Assembly: GCA_025677815.1 (NCBI GenBank)
Contig: JAIXMP010000002.1
Span: forward strand, 1,612,001-1,676,000
Reading direction: 5' to 3'
Origin: Phascolomyces articulosus
Lineage: Eukaryota; Mucoromycota; Mucoromycetes; Mucorales; Lichtheimiaceae
DNA: 64,000 bases
Part shown: positions 49,838 to 63,171 of the stretch, one piece after another
Layout of the letters: each line of letters starts with the position of its first letter
How positions within the stretch are numbered: the stretch's first letter is position 1
Program-made: the position numbers and the translations under genes
The notes under the pieces: model-generated
What the model was told of the DNA's origin: nothing
Databases searched by the model: none
The model's input: only the letters and a program-made list of their open reading frames with translations

Positions 49838-50343
49838 ATCATGCATAAAATTTCCCAATCTACACAGTATTTCACATTCTTTCCCTGTCTCTATCCCCCG
49901 CATTGTTTCCTTTACGCCGGATATCGCCGCCCAACCTTATGCATCTTAAAAAAAGAGAGAGGAAGATTTAAATGTTTGCATTTGGGATTAGATTGGTGCA
50001 CACCACGGGAATATTAAATATGTGTTTTTTATTATTGTTGTTGTTTAAATGATCTTCTTGGCGGACAACTAAAACCACATTTAATCTCATGCATCATTGT
50101 ATATTGTTTGTTTTGTTTATTTATTGTTAGAGGATTGGATCAATTTAATCGCGTGAGATGTAATATAACTTTTTCGGTCTGCCCCGCGCCCTTCAAGCCT
50201 ACTTTAGAATAACTATAAAAACACCTTTTCCATTCCTCCCCGCCCTACTATTTTTCTCTCCTTAAACTTCTTTTTTCTTTTCATTCAAAAAAAAATATCT
50301 TTATTATATTCATATATCATTCATTCTTATTTAATAAACAAGC
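49838..50343. other. Intergenic region between SSL1 and the F-box gene
   Basis: No gene seen. It ends in a pyrimidine-rich, then A-rich leader just before the F-box start codon. Confidence 0.5.
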
Positions 50344-51297
50344 ATGTCTACCACTAAAACAACATTGCAAGAATTACCACCCGAGATTCTTTGGAATATC
50401 GTATCTTATTTTTCATTAGAACAACTCTCCAATGCACGACTCGTATCATTAAAATTACGACATTTTTGTGATCATCCAGATCACTGGAAACATGTACGAC
50501 TTGTACCTCCACAAATAGAGCAACAAAACGGTTCTTTATCATCATCCTCTTCTTCGAGTATTTCGTTATGGCAAATGAACGATCTTGAACGTATTCTTGC
50601 ACCTCATCTTAAACTCATCCAATCCGTCCAAATATGGGGTGTCCGTGACAACATTGTTCGTTATTTACTTCAAAATTGTGTCAACCTTTATGATTTAACA
50701 TTATGTGGTTGGACCACCCTCTCCAACCATGCTTTCAAAATCCCCGCATCATCCACAACAGGAACATCAAAACTTGCATTACGACGATTAGAACTGATTG
50801 GAACAGACCAACAACCTAATTATGCAGCCATCGATGCCCGATTATTAGGCGATTTATTAACACAGTGTCCAGATCTTTCGGAATTAATGCTTGGTTGTCA
50901 GGTTCATATTCATGCACAGACTTTATTAAAAGAACTGAAAAAACGACGCACAAGTAACAGCAAAAGTTCCCAACCTCCGATGTTACCACCAATTCAGTTA
51001 CGTTCCTTGACATTAGCGACTCGACGTACTTGGTCCCAACGACATGTTGCTGAACTTCTGGATCTTTGTCCACAATTAGAACGTGTCTGTTTGTTTTTAG
51101 CCGCTGCCAAAGGATTTGATTTAAAAAAACAAAAAGATGCTCGACAAGAAGTTCATCAATTGATGATGTCAAATAACAATAAACCTCAAGAAGTATCCTT
51201 GGAACCTAGTAGTGATGGTGAAGAGGATGACTATGATAATAACGTTGATATGGCAACGGATATGATTATCCTTAGATCTTCTTCACCCTTATCATGA
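50344..51297 (+). CDS. F-box protein with LRR-like repeats
   Basis: Single exon, 317 residues. Residues 8-48 are an F-box (LQELPPEILWNIVSYFSLEQ, then LSNARLVSLKLRHFCDH), the Skp1-binding module of SCF ubiquitin ligases. Leucine-rich repeat-like units follow (NCVNLYDLTLCGWTTLSN, LLTQCPDLSELMLGCQVH, LLDLCPQLERVCLFLA), which would bind the substrate. The C-terminus is acidic (SSDGEEDDYDNNVD). The substrate cannot be predicted. The start is the first ATG after an A-rich leader and sits directly before the F-box. Confidence 0.88.
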   Translation: MSTTKTTLQELPPEILWNIVSYFSLEQLSNARLVSLKLRHFCDHPDHWKHVRLVPPQIEQQNGSLSSSSSSSISLWQMNDLERILAPHLKLIQSVQIWGVRDNIVRYLLQNCVNLYDLTLCGWTTLSNHAFKIPASSTTGTSKLALRRLELIGTDQQPNYAAIDARLLGDLLTQCPDLSELMLGCQVHIHAQTLLKELKKRRTSNSKSSQPPMLPPIQLRSLTLATRRTWSQRHVAELLDLCPQLERVCLFLAAAKGFDLKKQKDARQEVHQLMMSNNNKPQEVSLEPSSDGEEDDYDNNVDMATDMIILRSSSPLS

Positions 51298-51695
51298 AAT
51301 ATATAAAAATAATCATAATCATAAGAATTCACATGGAGAGCAGGTTTCTCTTTGTTTTTTTTTGTTTTTCTTTTTTTTTTTCTCAAAAAATCATTTTCTC
51401 CATCATTTGCATTATTCTATCTATCCATCCAATCTATTATCATCCCATCATTTCAATTTTTTTGTAGTATCTTTTGTATATTTTTTTCTTTTATTATAAA
51501 TACGTTTCTTCTTGTACTTTTTTTTCTCTCAAGTGAAAAAAACAGAAAAATAGGTTCCTCCTCCTCTCTTCTTACTTTATCAAGGCTAGTTCCTATCTGA
51601 AAAATAAAATAAACGCCCTTTTTTTTCTTTCCGCAAAACCCAAATTTTATACTTCAACACTTTTGTAACTTCATCTTGTGAAAAAAAAAAGTAGT
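51298..51695. other. Upstream region of ARL5
   Basis: No gene. T-rich tracts (51350-51385 and 51455-51530) precede the ARL5 start. An 82-codon frame here is low-complexity Phe/Ser and is rejected. Confidence 0.5.
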
Positions 51696-52754
51696 ATGGG
51701 CATTGTGTTTAGTAATTTATGGAATCGATTATTTTCAAAAGCTCAAGTTAAAATCATTATTGTTGGTCTTGATAATGCTGGTAAAACAACCATCTTATAT
51801 AAACTGTATGTATATTTTTCTCTTTTTTTTTTTTATCTTTCCCTATCGATCGCCATTTTGTTTCACCATGTTGCTTTAACTCTACAATTTTGGAAAAAAA
51901 ATATTTATATAGATTACTTAACCAAGTAGTGACTACAACACCTACCATTGGAAGTAATGTGGAAACAGTGGAATATAAAAATATTCGTTTTCTCATGTGG
52001 GCAAGTAGTATATTCTTTTTATATTTTTGACGATCACCATGACGGTATTACAACGCAAATAACACAAATTAATATAGGATATTGCAGGACAAGATACAAT
52101 GCGACCCACGTGGAAAACATATTATACAGATACAAAGGTTTGAAATTTATTAGTTTGAAGGAAAAAAAAAAGGACATTAGGCATCACAGAAATATGAACT
52201 TATGGAGTGAAATGTTTAGGCTGTGATTATGGTCATTGATAGTACGGATAGTGTTCGTCTTAATTTGGCAAAGGAAGAACTGCATCGAATGATGGAAAGC
52301 GAGGTAAATAGAATCAGCAATCTATATTCATTATCATTTATAGATATATAGTTAAGTTAACCTTTGAGTGTTTTTTATATTATAGCAACTTCGAGATGCT
52401 TGTTTACTAGTATTTGCCAATAAGCAAGATGTGAAAGGAGCCTTGACAGCATCCCAAATTTCTGATGCTTTAAGTTTAACAAGTCTGAAAGACCGACAAT
52501 GGCATATTCAAGTAAGTTTTCGTTTTTATACCATTTTATTTTCTTAGATAAAACGATGGGATATAGAATAACTTATTATTTCTTACTATTTACTAGGCAT
52601 GTTCTGCGTTGACAGGAGAAGGGTAAGGAAAAAAACGATAGATAACAGAGGGAGGAGTAAATAGTTGATCCATCGGACACGCGTATACTAATAAGTTTTG
52701 CATAGGTTACACGAAGGGTTGGATTGGCTTGTTGCCCAGATTGCAGGCTCTTGA
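51696..52754 (+). CDS. ARL5: ARF-like GTPase Arl5
   Basis: Exons 51696-51805, 51913-52000, 52078-52137, 52220-52303, 52386-52511, 52597-52622 and 52706-52754 give 180 residues, the family length. It begins MGIVFSNLW with Gly2 for myristoylation. The G-motifs are [18 protein letters not shown] (the GSNVE form is typical of Arl5), WDIAGQD, FANKQDV and [18 protein letters not shown] and [17 protein letters not shown] match Arl5 closely. In animals Arl5 acts at the trans-Golgi, recruiting the GARP tether. Intron 2 (52001-52077) has a GC donor after TGG, and conservation of FLMW-DIAGQ leaves no alternative. Confidence 0.95.
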
Positions 52755-53253
52755 TCTTATAATTAATATACGAAGATACCCTCTCCCACTTTTATGAACG
52801 TCCTAATTTTATTCGTATAACACTCAACCATTCATACACACATATACGCACTATATATAACTATGCTACTATATAACATATTCATTGCTTGTAAATACAA
52901 CTACATTTAGTTTACGTGACGAAATGGACAGGTTTTTTTTCATTTGGTTTCGTGAAAGAGAAAGAACGAATATAAAGCGGAAAAAGTTTTTACGTGAGAA
53001 AGATATCGTTTTTGGTTAGCAAATGTTTGATAAAAAAAAATTTGTAAACTAGAAAAATAGAATCGTATGAGAACATTGACTTAAAGGTAAAGAATGAAAA
53101 ACAGGAACAACACAATTATTTTTCGTTGAAAGGTGACTATGTACAAGTTTAAGACAAGCAACCATCCATCAAGTTGCTTTTTATTTCTTTTTTCAAAATG
53201 GATATAATATTTTCAGATATAATGTTATTTTAACTAAATAAACAAAAGGAAGC
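52755..53253. other. Convergent 3' region of ARL5 and the eL8 gene
   Basis: The shared 3' flank of two convergent genes. No coding sequence is seen. Confidence 0.5.
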
Positions 53254-54459
53254 TTATTGACGAGCAGCAATTTCCTTGGCAACAATGGCAGCACGCTTAG
53301 CCATCTTGGCTTGAGACTTAGCACCATTAACGCCACCACCCCAGGTCTTTCGGTGTTCATCCCACTTGTCATTGAAATTAGCCTTGACAGCAGAAACAAT
53401 GTTGGCCAATTCATTCTTGTCAGTGTCCTTGACATCAGTGAAAGCAATGGCTGTGACGGATTTCTTGTGAACAACTTCACCAAGACGACCCTTGTTAGGA
53501 ACAATGGCGTATGGAACACCCATCTTGCGACACAAGGCAGGCAACCAAAGAACCAATTCAATAGGAGTAACATCAGCTGCCACAACAACCAATTGTGCCT
53601 TCTTTTGTTCAATCAAGGCAGTGATATGATTCAAACCATACTTGACAACAACAGGCTTGTCAGTCTTGGGAGCTTCCTTCTTAGCAGCCTTAGCTTCAGC
53701 AGCAGCACGCAAACGTTGACGCTTTTCAGCCTTAGTTTCAGGACGATACTTGTTGGCCAACTTGAACAATTGAGCAGATGTGTTCTTGTCCAAAGTATGA
53801 GTAAATTGGTTAATGGCAGGGGGAACCTTCAAACGAGTCCACAAAATACGCTTTTGGCGTTGTAAACGAACATAAGCGGGCCACTTGATGAAACGGCTCA
53901 AATCACGGTTGGGTTGAATATCTTGTCCAATACCAAAGTTCTTGGCTTTACGTTCAAAGAGAGGGTTGGTCTTGGTGGCCTTACCGGCAGTCTTCTTGAT
54001 AGGATAAGGAGCAGGAGCAACCTTCTTGCCAGTTTTCTTTGCTGGGGGCTGTTCATTAAGTGTCAAAAAAAAATAGAAAGATTTTTTTTGGGCGTTCGAT
54101 CAGATTCAAATTTTTCGAAAAAAATTCACAACTCTGATTGCAAACAAAAGACACTCTAGTAGTTGAATAAGGAAAGAAAAAGAGAATAATACCCTCTTTC
54201 AATCCAAACAACTCAGCCAGAGAATTGTTTCCAATTCAAAAATAGAGATGACACGCCCGGTTGACTAAATACAACGCGAGGTAATGAAAGACTTATAACA
54301 TGGCAACCATTGTAATAATTGCGAAATGATGCTTCCAACCACAGGAATAAAAATCCAATTTTATAAAAAAAAAAAGGAAATCCTGATCTTGTCATCTCTG
54401 TACATAGGTATAATATAAATGGATGTATAGCATATTCAAAGATTCAAAGGGCTTACCAT
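53254..54459 (-). CDS. RPL8: 60S ribosomal protein eL8 (L7a/Rpl8)
   Basis: Coding exons 54459-54457 (only ATG) and 54048-53254 give 265 residues. The protein starts [17 protein letters not shown] and carries the family blocks [94 protein letters not shown] and [18 protein letters not shown]. It is a structural protein of the large ribosomal subunit, binding 25S rRNA. A first coding exon of just the start codon with a 408-nt intron is a known layout for ribosomal protein genes. The in-frame MTLNEQ upstream of 54048 lies in the intron and is not used. Confidence 0.97.
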
Positions 54460-55882
54460 GATGTTAAACTAGGATCAGTGGATGGATGGATGCACAGAAA
54501 GGTTTGGATACAACAAGGTATACAACGCAAATAAGGCGGGTGGAGAAGAGGAAGAAAAAACCTTGCGTATACAGGAAAAACGAAAAATTTATAGTTGCCA
54601 TTGATTCGTTTCCCGACACAATTGCAATGGTCATGTGTTCGCTTCTCATACTGCAAGTCGTCAATGATTACCTGTTACAGCCTTTGTTTATCTTCATTGC
54701 ACAAGCAGTCTATCATCTAAAATTTAAGTATTTAAATAAAACCAAATGTAGTATTGTCACATTTGTTGATCAAGTACCATATTATTTATAGGATGTACAA
54801 TTTGTCGAAGAATCTCATTTTCATTCCAAATGTTAGTATCCTTAGCAATATAAGACATTGAAACTACTATATGGATATATTATTTTATTGAATCATCAGC
54901 ACTATTGGATATGTACAAAGTTATTCTTGAATCAAAAAATCAGTTGTATTTATTTGACATTAAACAAAATGTAGGTAGCACGCCTTTCTTCTTGTTTTCC
55001 CTGATGCAAAATTGTGGGAATTGTTTTCTTTACAGATCGTCACTTGATCAGTAGCATGGACTTTTGTAGTATTTTAATTCACGTTTACAGTAGAAATATC
55101 AACTGGAAATAATCATCAAAATACAAATGCATTAAATAGTGTACAGCTTGTTTTTTTTTTTTTTTTTACCACAGCTAATCACATTATTCATCATAGATAA
55201 ACTGTAAATGTCAAGTGAATGGAGGAACACTATCATCATCATTTATCATTTGTATAACATAGTTCAAACTATTATATTATTAGTCGTATGAATATGTGGT
55301 TACGTTTAATAAACTGCATACAAAAAAAAGGAAGGGTCCAATGACCACACTATTGCACAATATATACTAAATATCCTTCTCTGTTTCTTTACCGTCATCA
55401 CCATTACTTATATCAATAGCAGTTATATTTTCCTATGGATTGCTTTTCGTCATTGTACTACCCGTACATGTTCATTCATTTTCAATAAACGGATCTATGC
55501 TCGGAATCAACTCTTAGTTTTGCAGTTTGTGCTACGTAAGGATCTCCGCAATGAGGATCCATGCTTGTCATGCGTGAATATGGTACAATGAGGAACTGAT
55601 TAAACTGGACCATGACTCGTATATTGTTATCATAATAAAACAACCAAAATAATTCGGGGATTTCAATTATAGTCAAAATGCTGGTAAGCTTGTTGAGTTT
55701 AACTTTTTTTTTGGGGGAGGAGAAGAGAAAGGAGATGCTATTTCTTGAATGGTTGGCGTAACTTTCTGTTTTTTCCTTTGGAATACAGCTTAAATAAACC
55801 CTTTACATTTCTTTTTCTTTTTCCCACAAACTCTTTCTCTACTTTTTATTATTATTCCACAGCAAAAAAAAAAAAAAAAACT
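54460..55882. promoter_or_regulatory. Divergent region between eL8 and the Tag1-like gene
   Basis: Promoter space for both genes. A minus-strand frame at 55482-55676 (containing DPHCGDPYVAQTAKLRVDSE) has protein-like composition but no recognised domain and no partner exon. The A17 tract at about 55864-55880 sits directly before the Tag1-like ATG. Confidence 0.4.
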
Positions 55883-58800
55883 ATGCGAACGACGATTCCT
55901 AGTGGCGAAGGTTCGTCGTCTCAACTCAAGATACCCGACAATGAAGAATCAGCACCATTACTTGGTACTCCAAGTTTACGACGAAAAGAGAAAAGTCCAG
56001 CTCGATCTTCACAAGATAACTTTTATGGAACCACACTAGACCATTATGATCTCACTAGTCAACATCATGATATTCATAATCAACATCCTACACATAATAA
56101 TAATCGCAGTAACAATAACAATACCTCCCATGACGATGATCACTTTATGGTAGAAACAACACCTCAATGTCGACGGAGTCTGTGTATTATCTTTGTTATC
56201 CTCATGAGCTTATCAGGTGTGGCCGCCGTCATGTTAGTATTACTTACGCCCGAATTTGCACAACGATCATTTCAAGAAGGCGTCGAGTTTAGCTTTAAGC
56301 AAGCATCGATTGTCAATGGCACACAACATGATTTACAAATGCATGTAGCGGGTGAAATTTCATTAAAAGACGATGCCTATAGTTTAACTCGAAAAGCAAG
56401 TTGGATATTTGGGAATGATATGGGGATTCGTGAATCCAGACTGGAAGTCTATCAAGAAGAAAGTACTACTGCCATGGGGATGATCGATTTACCGCCACTG
56501 ACCTTGGCGTCTGATTCACCAGTGACAGCCTTTGATTTTGTTACCCATTTTACAGTAACCAATGATAAAGAATTGATCCAATTTGCACAAAATGCAGTAG
56601 CTGAAAAAATGGTTTCTTGGAAATTACAAGGCCCTTTGGCACTCAAGTTGGGATGGTTTGGTGCAGATGTAAATTTACAAAAACAAATCTTTTTAGAAGG
56701 TAAATAAAATATATATAAATTTTGAATTGCCATATTGGTTGTTATGTTGTTGAAGCAAAGAACAAGAAAATGAGAGTTTTTCCTACAATTTATCCCATCC
56801 ATGGTTTGTTTCGCACCATTCAAATATGTCAAGTTAACTCATCCTCTGTTTTTACTTTTCTCGTATGCACCTTGATATGTGTTTTTTTAGGGATGGATGG
56901 TTTGAAGCAAGCAGGACTTCAATCTGTCTCTTTCCCAGGTGCTCACCCCTTGGGTGGTATTTCTTTAGAAGGAGAAGTGGGTATTTACAATCCTTCAAAG
57001 ATGTTGAGTCTTCGATTAGGTGATATCGATTTTAGCATCTTTTTGCCTCACAACAAAGAAGATGGGAACGAAAGTGAAGACAAAATGATTGCTGTTGTTC
57101 GAGCCAACGATGCCAATCTTTTTGGAAATCAACTCAATGTATTTAATGTCCATGGTCGTTCACTTCCTATGGATGACAATGATCCAGAACGCCAACGTCT
57201 TATGGAAGATTTCTTATCCGCCTATCTTCATGGTAACACATCCATGGTGTATGTACGAGGAAGTCCATTTGGCCCAGATGATAATAATCGAGCCACAGAT
57301 ACACCTGAATGGTTGCGTAAGGCACTTGAATCATTGACTCTTCAAGTACCCTTTCCAGGTACAAAGCAAACCGACATGATCCAATCACTCGAATTGAAGC
57401 ATATTGCCATTGATTTTTCTCCTATTACTGGTAATCCAGTCATTTCGGGTGATATCGATGCTATATTGAAAAAACCGGATGAAATGCAATTCTCGATCAA
57501 TGTGACCGAGATTGATCCAAAGGTGTTTTTATATCTTGAAGCAAATTCAAGTCAGCCGTTTGGCCGCCTGACATCCAACAAACCCTGTCCTGCAGTTACT
57601 ACTGAGAAAGAAGGATCCAACTTAGTCAATGTCAGTTCGAGATTATATCGAGCTCCTTTTGAAGTGTTACCTGGAAAGGATAAAGAATTTCAAAAGTTTT
57701 TAAATAGTATATTTAATGGTCGTCGAGCTACCGTTTATATCAAAGGAACCGCGGATGCCGTCGTCGATAGTGCTTTTGGTCATCTTACCGTTCATGATTT
57801 AGAATTCAGTGGTCAAATTGATACAAAAGGTATACACCCACTATAAAAAAATAAACTTATTTCTCTTTACCCCCCCCTCCCTTTTACTTTCCATTCCCTT
57901 TTCCATATATGTAAACATCCTTATAGTTTCTTTTCGGTTTTGATTTTCGTCCTATGCTTTGTTGTAATAAATAATTTTTTTATTTTCAGGTATGGAAGGA
58001 ATGCAAAACCCTCCACCCGAAGTGACCTCGATTTCGTTGATAAGAGGTTATCCAGAAGCATTACATATTACTAATGAATTGGTGATCGAAAATCCATCCG
58101 ATGTTCATGTCAACCTTGGCTTGGTACGATTTTTACTGGTATACAAGGAGGATACAATTGGAGAAGTGACAGTACCTGAACTTGAACTTTATCCTGAATC
58201 AAAGAACAAGATGAAAATCTCAGGACGTCTTATAAAAAAAGTTGATAGCTCTGGCATGGTTGATTTCATTGGCAATTACATATCTGGTGAGTTTGAAAAA
58301 AAGAGACGTTGTAAAACTCTAAAGAAAAGACAAGGTGATGTGATGTGATGTGACGAGGCAATAATCAATCTAAACTTTATCTTTCTATATTTTTTTATTT
58401 TTCATATGAAAATTGTAACTGGTTTTAGGAGAGAATGATGATACACAATTGACAATTTCTGGAAAACATCCTGACGCAACTTCATCACCTCTTTTAAAAA
58501 TGCTGATTCAACAAATGGAATTTATTGTTACACCACCACGTTTTGATGAAGAACCACTCCTTGCTGCTATGCAAATGAACATTTTTTCATCCACCACTGT
58601 TCTTTGGTTACGAAATCCATTTCAAGATATTGAAATTACAATGATAAAAATGGATGCCACAGCAAAATATGAATCTCAAGATATAGGTTCTGCCCATGCG
58701 GATTTTAGTGATCATGGTGAAGGATGGACAGGTCCATTGGTATTACCTCCTGTCACATGTGAATATCAGGGGCATGATGAGAGTCAACATAATTGTAGCG

Positions 58801-58994
58801 CGATTGTGATTGAAACACCCAAGATCCCTGTCATGACCAAAAAACTTGGATTTGAAGCCATCAAAAAGGCCTTGGGAGGAGAAATTAACGTATCTGTCAA
58901 AAGTATTGTCAGTATCATGATTGATGAATTGGTATTGGATGATTTGTTATATGAAAGAGATAATTTAACAGCCAAGATCCGGAAAGGCTTTTAA
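55883..58994 (+). CDS. Tag1-like vacuolar type II membrane glycoprotein
   Basis: Exons 55883-56699, 56891-57829, 57990-58286 and 58429-58994 give 872 residues. A cytosolic N-terminus with an acidic dileucine motif (ESAPLL, residues 22-27) precedes one TM helix at about 99-121 (SLCIIFVILMSLSGVAAVML). A large luminal part follows with several DUF3712/LEA-like beta repeats (ASIVNGTQHDLQMHVAGEIS, TFTV-type strands, LIRGYPEALHITNELVIENP). This layout matches the family of yeast Tag1, a vacuolar membrane protein implicated in ending autophagy. The dileucine signal fits AP-3 sorting to the vacuole. The ATG at 55883 is chosen; the frame extends upstream but that part is T-rich leader. Confidence 0.8.
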
Positions 58995-59559
58995 GCTTCT
59001 TTACCTTGAAAAAGTATAGCATTGACATTTTATTGGTTTGTGCTGTACAGTACGCATATGTCATTAGATCCTGATTCATTCTTTTTTTTTTTACTCGTTC
59101 TTTTTAATTAATTTTGGGAAACTTTCAAAGAGCTAAATCTCCAATAGTGAATTTTATGTGTGGTGTACATAGTAGAGCTTTTTATTATTATCATTTCGAA
59201 TTATATTATACCTTATTTCCTTTATCATCCAATTAATACATATTTGTACAATTCCCTTTTTGTGACTAGTCATTTTCATCATTAACAATGCAGTTTGATT
59301 ATATTTTTTATATAAAAAAGAATTAACCTTTCCATCAGACTCCTCTTTTTAGGTATACGTACATTAGGTGGGGAAATAAAGTTATAATGCAGCAACTATT
59401 GTTTTTTATCGCGTTTGAAAATACAACCTAGTAGTTTATGACTACATTTATTTAGGAGATAAAATATATACCTGAAAAAGAAATGGGTCCTTGCACACGA
59501 GTATTATTTGATAGTATCGAAATAAAGGCAAAAAGGGAAAGGCAAACCCATCACTTTCC

Positions 59560-59776
59560 AGTCCTTAATATACCCATGATTCTGCCCCCATAATAGACAA
59601 GTTATCTTTTCATTCTTCTTAATGGCTTCTTCCTTGGATGTCAAAGATGCACTTTCGCCTTGGGATTTGATACTACCACCACTAGTCTAAGTAGTGTTTT
59701 GCGTAGCCGTATGGACTAAAGAAAATGCAACAAGGGCAACATTAGCAGCAATGATAAGAGATGAATTGTTGAGCAT
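59560..59776 (-). pseudogene. Possible broken small secreted protein
   Basis: From ATG 59776 the minus strand reads MLNNSSLIIAANVALVAFSL, then VHTATQNTT, a good signal peptide. A TAG follows at 59687-59689, and the same frame continues SGGSIKSQGESASLTSKEEA. The sequence on both sides of the stop looks like one protein. It may be a nonsense-mutated gene or have an unseen intron. I do not recognise it. Confidence 0.3.
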
Positions 59777-62700
59777 GATTGAATAAAAAGTTTAGGGAAT
59801 TAGAGAATTTTCTTCTTTTTAAAGCTTTTGTGAATTCCGCCTATCCTGCTCTAAGTTTCATTTACGCCTTTCTTCTTTCCTTTTGTTTGATGAATACTAT
59901 ATAGTTGTAAACAGTTTCAGTTATCACTGTATGTATATAAGATCTCTTGCAGCTTACGTACAGGATACCAAGGCAAAGTGTATCGTCATAAACCGACTGT
60001 TTTGTTTTGCTGTGTTATATCCAAGCCTCAACCAACAAGTCAAATCAAAATGGATATTCGGAATCTTGTTGAAATAGTTACCCTTATTCCGTTGATTACA
60101 GCAGATAGGAGAGTGTTATAATAATATATGTTTATAATTCAATATTTCCATCATAATACCAACAGAAATACTATAATTATGTATATTGCAATTATTGTCT
60201 ATAACACTCTTCAAAGAATCCCAATCGACATAGAACAATCGTAGATGATGCCAAGTTTAGTATATCACGATGGTATGGAAGAAGAGCGCATAGTTTGTAG
60301 ATAGAAACATAATATGTAATAGTAAATAACTATTATATATATGTTGCTTATTGATATAAATTCGGACATTAATTGGCTTACTCCCTCTCCATAATTCGAC
60401 ATATATAAAAAGTTAGATTTTGTCATTATCTACGAGATCACATATTGTCGTTTAATCGAGTCTTGTTCTTTTTATCAAGCATTTATTGTTTTATTACATT
60501 ATCTCAACCAACTTGTCCAAGCATACTCATCTCCCATCTGTAAAGTAGAAGAATATAATTATTGCCCGCGCGTACTTAAATTGTTAATACTTGAATTATT
60601 ATTTTTCACAATGTTCTGTCAACGTACTAAAGTACAATAAGCTGCTATACAGTACTACCTCAGAAGGACCATGTGGCAAACAGGATATAATATTTTGACT
60701 GGGTAAAAATCTCGATTAGAAAATTTTTGAGTAGTTCATGTTGACGCAAAGAATACCAGCTATTAGCAATAATCTGACATAGGACCAAAGGATCAAAACA
60801 AAAGTGATCATTGCTATATTATATGATATAGGATAACCGATGAAGAAGATATTATATAAAAAAACACTCTTTCGTGATTATTCATCCTGCATTTTTGATT
60901 ATACAGATTTTTATTCTTGCTTACTGACAAAAAAATGTTGTAATAAGAAGCTGCTGTGGCTACATAGAAACAGTTAAATGGTCATCATATGAAGGGCTTG
61001 CCATGCAGCAAAAAAAAAAAAGCAATCATATTTCGGGATCCCGAAAAAAAAAACTCGTGAAAGTACTATTTCTTGGCAACTTAGTACACGTTCTTTGGTA
61101 ATATTAACTCCGTAAAAATATGCTAATGAAGAGAAATGTTGGTTACCAATAGCAATCGCGTGTATTCGTACAACATGAGAGAGTTTTGGAGTTTTTATCA
61201 AATAACCTCAGTATATATATTCGACCACGCCAACAAGTCAATGTAGATAAATCTAACAATATTCATGTCAATCAATCTCGTAATAAAAAAGAAACTAAGG
61301 TATAGGCTTTTCAATACTAATTTTAAAGTAGTAAATTAATTATATAATAATCAATTTATTTGATCTGTCACCAGCCACTGGGCTGATAACCATAATTAAA
61401 TAGTAATTAATCGTTTTTATCTGTTATTTCCGAAATTGATTCGTAGGTTTGGTGGCGAATATGTCTCTAACTGAATATGCTTTTATAGCCGTTTTTTTGT
61501 TATTACATATACAAAGACTGTGATGGGAATTCTATTGTGCCCGCTCGTTATAATGATACTCCCCGTGGAACTGAAAATGTATCGTTATATCGAATTAGTA
61601 CCCGGGCTAGTATTTTCCGGTTAAAATCTTATCCTTAGTAGCTTACGTTTTTCTATGAATAATCTTGCCACAAAAGTATGTGCCTATATAAAGAAAAGAA
61701 TAAAAAATACTACTAAGTGGTGAATTTGTTGATATTTTTTTTGGACAATGAATTTAGTACGAAAAGGAATGGTGAAGAAAAAATGCTTGGAGGAAAGAAT
61801 ATGAATACAGGCAAGTACTGTGTAAAAAAGACGAATTGTACAAAATATACCAGTATATTTTTCCTGCTTCAAAAGAAAATTGCTATTAAGCAAATGGCGC
61901 AAACATTGATCACTCATACATATACAACCACTACCAAAAATAATAGCAGAGATAAGTAGTTGTTTATCATTATAAATTTCTCCCAATATAGTAATTATAA
62001 AAACATAAACGATGATTGATAATAACGACGCCAATGTAGTTCTATAATAAAAACACATTTATTTTGATTCAAATGAAATAGAATCATTAAGACATATAGG
62101 TCATGATTTTTTTCTTCCAAAAATAAATAAAAATTTATGCTGGGGATTAATAAATATGTCTCAAATTTTTTCTCTTGTCTATTATTGATTCTTCTGTCCA
62201 TCAAACATATGGTTGTTGGTAAGAGAATGTAACAATTCATGCTATTAAGGAGCAATCATAGGAACAGAATCACTATTGTAGATAATGCATATATTGACAG
62301 GTTACAAATGTTAATTAATATAATATAGAAATCATGCCCGATAATAAATTGCCTAGAAAGAATGGGATTATTTGATAGGGTATTAAATTATTCACTCAAC
62401 ACGGAAGCATAAAATTTTGATCATGTGGGCAAACATTAAAGTAATATCACATATATCAACAATGAAGTTGTATTAGGGTTCATAGTATGCATCTATTACT
62501 TACTAGTATTTTTCCATAACTCAATGAATGTGTATGAGCATGTTCATTATCTCGATTGAACTAACTACGTGACCTATTATATCAATAACAACCAATTTCC
62601 AAAACGAAATTTAGACTACTTTTAATTAGAACACCAACAGACCCATTGTGAGCGGACCTGAAAAAATATATAATAAAGAAAAAGATGTTTCTGGTTTGTA

Positions 62701-63171
62701 ACTTCGCCTAATTAGTAGAATTTTATTTTAAATATAGAAACGATTTTTAGAAGATCGACAAACACACAAAAAAAGCTTTTTTTTAATATATACGATGAGG
62801 ATCTACTTGATGGAAAAAGATGTATTATTGCTGCTATTGAATAACACATATAAACCATTCGATAATATATAATTCATATCTTTCAAAGTAATAATAAAAC
62901 AAATATGTTTATTTTATGGAAAAGAAAGAAAACGACACATGCAACCGTAAAATAACCAAAAATTAGCATGTGTAATAATAAAGGTGATAAGTTATACAGT
63001 GGTTTATGTGTGTGTCGGGGTCCCTGCCTACTTTCCATGAAGAGATTAGCTTTGTGAAACACTATAAAAAAACGCGGACGGCCATCCAAAAATCATAAAA
63101 CTTGAAATTAATTTTACAACGTAAACTGTGTTTAACTAAGTCTGTAATCCTCTCCTCATAATTTTTTTTTT

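Noticed and set aside
53257..53865. 202-codon plus-strand frame over the eL8 gene
   Set aside because: Antisense to the highly conserved ribosomal protein exon; composition is the mirror of that codon use.
55745..55882. Upstream extension of the Tag1-like frame
   Set aside because: Phe/Ser/Lys low complexity from T-rich and A-rich leader sequence.
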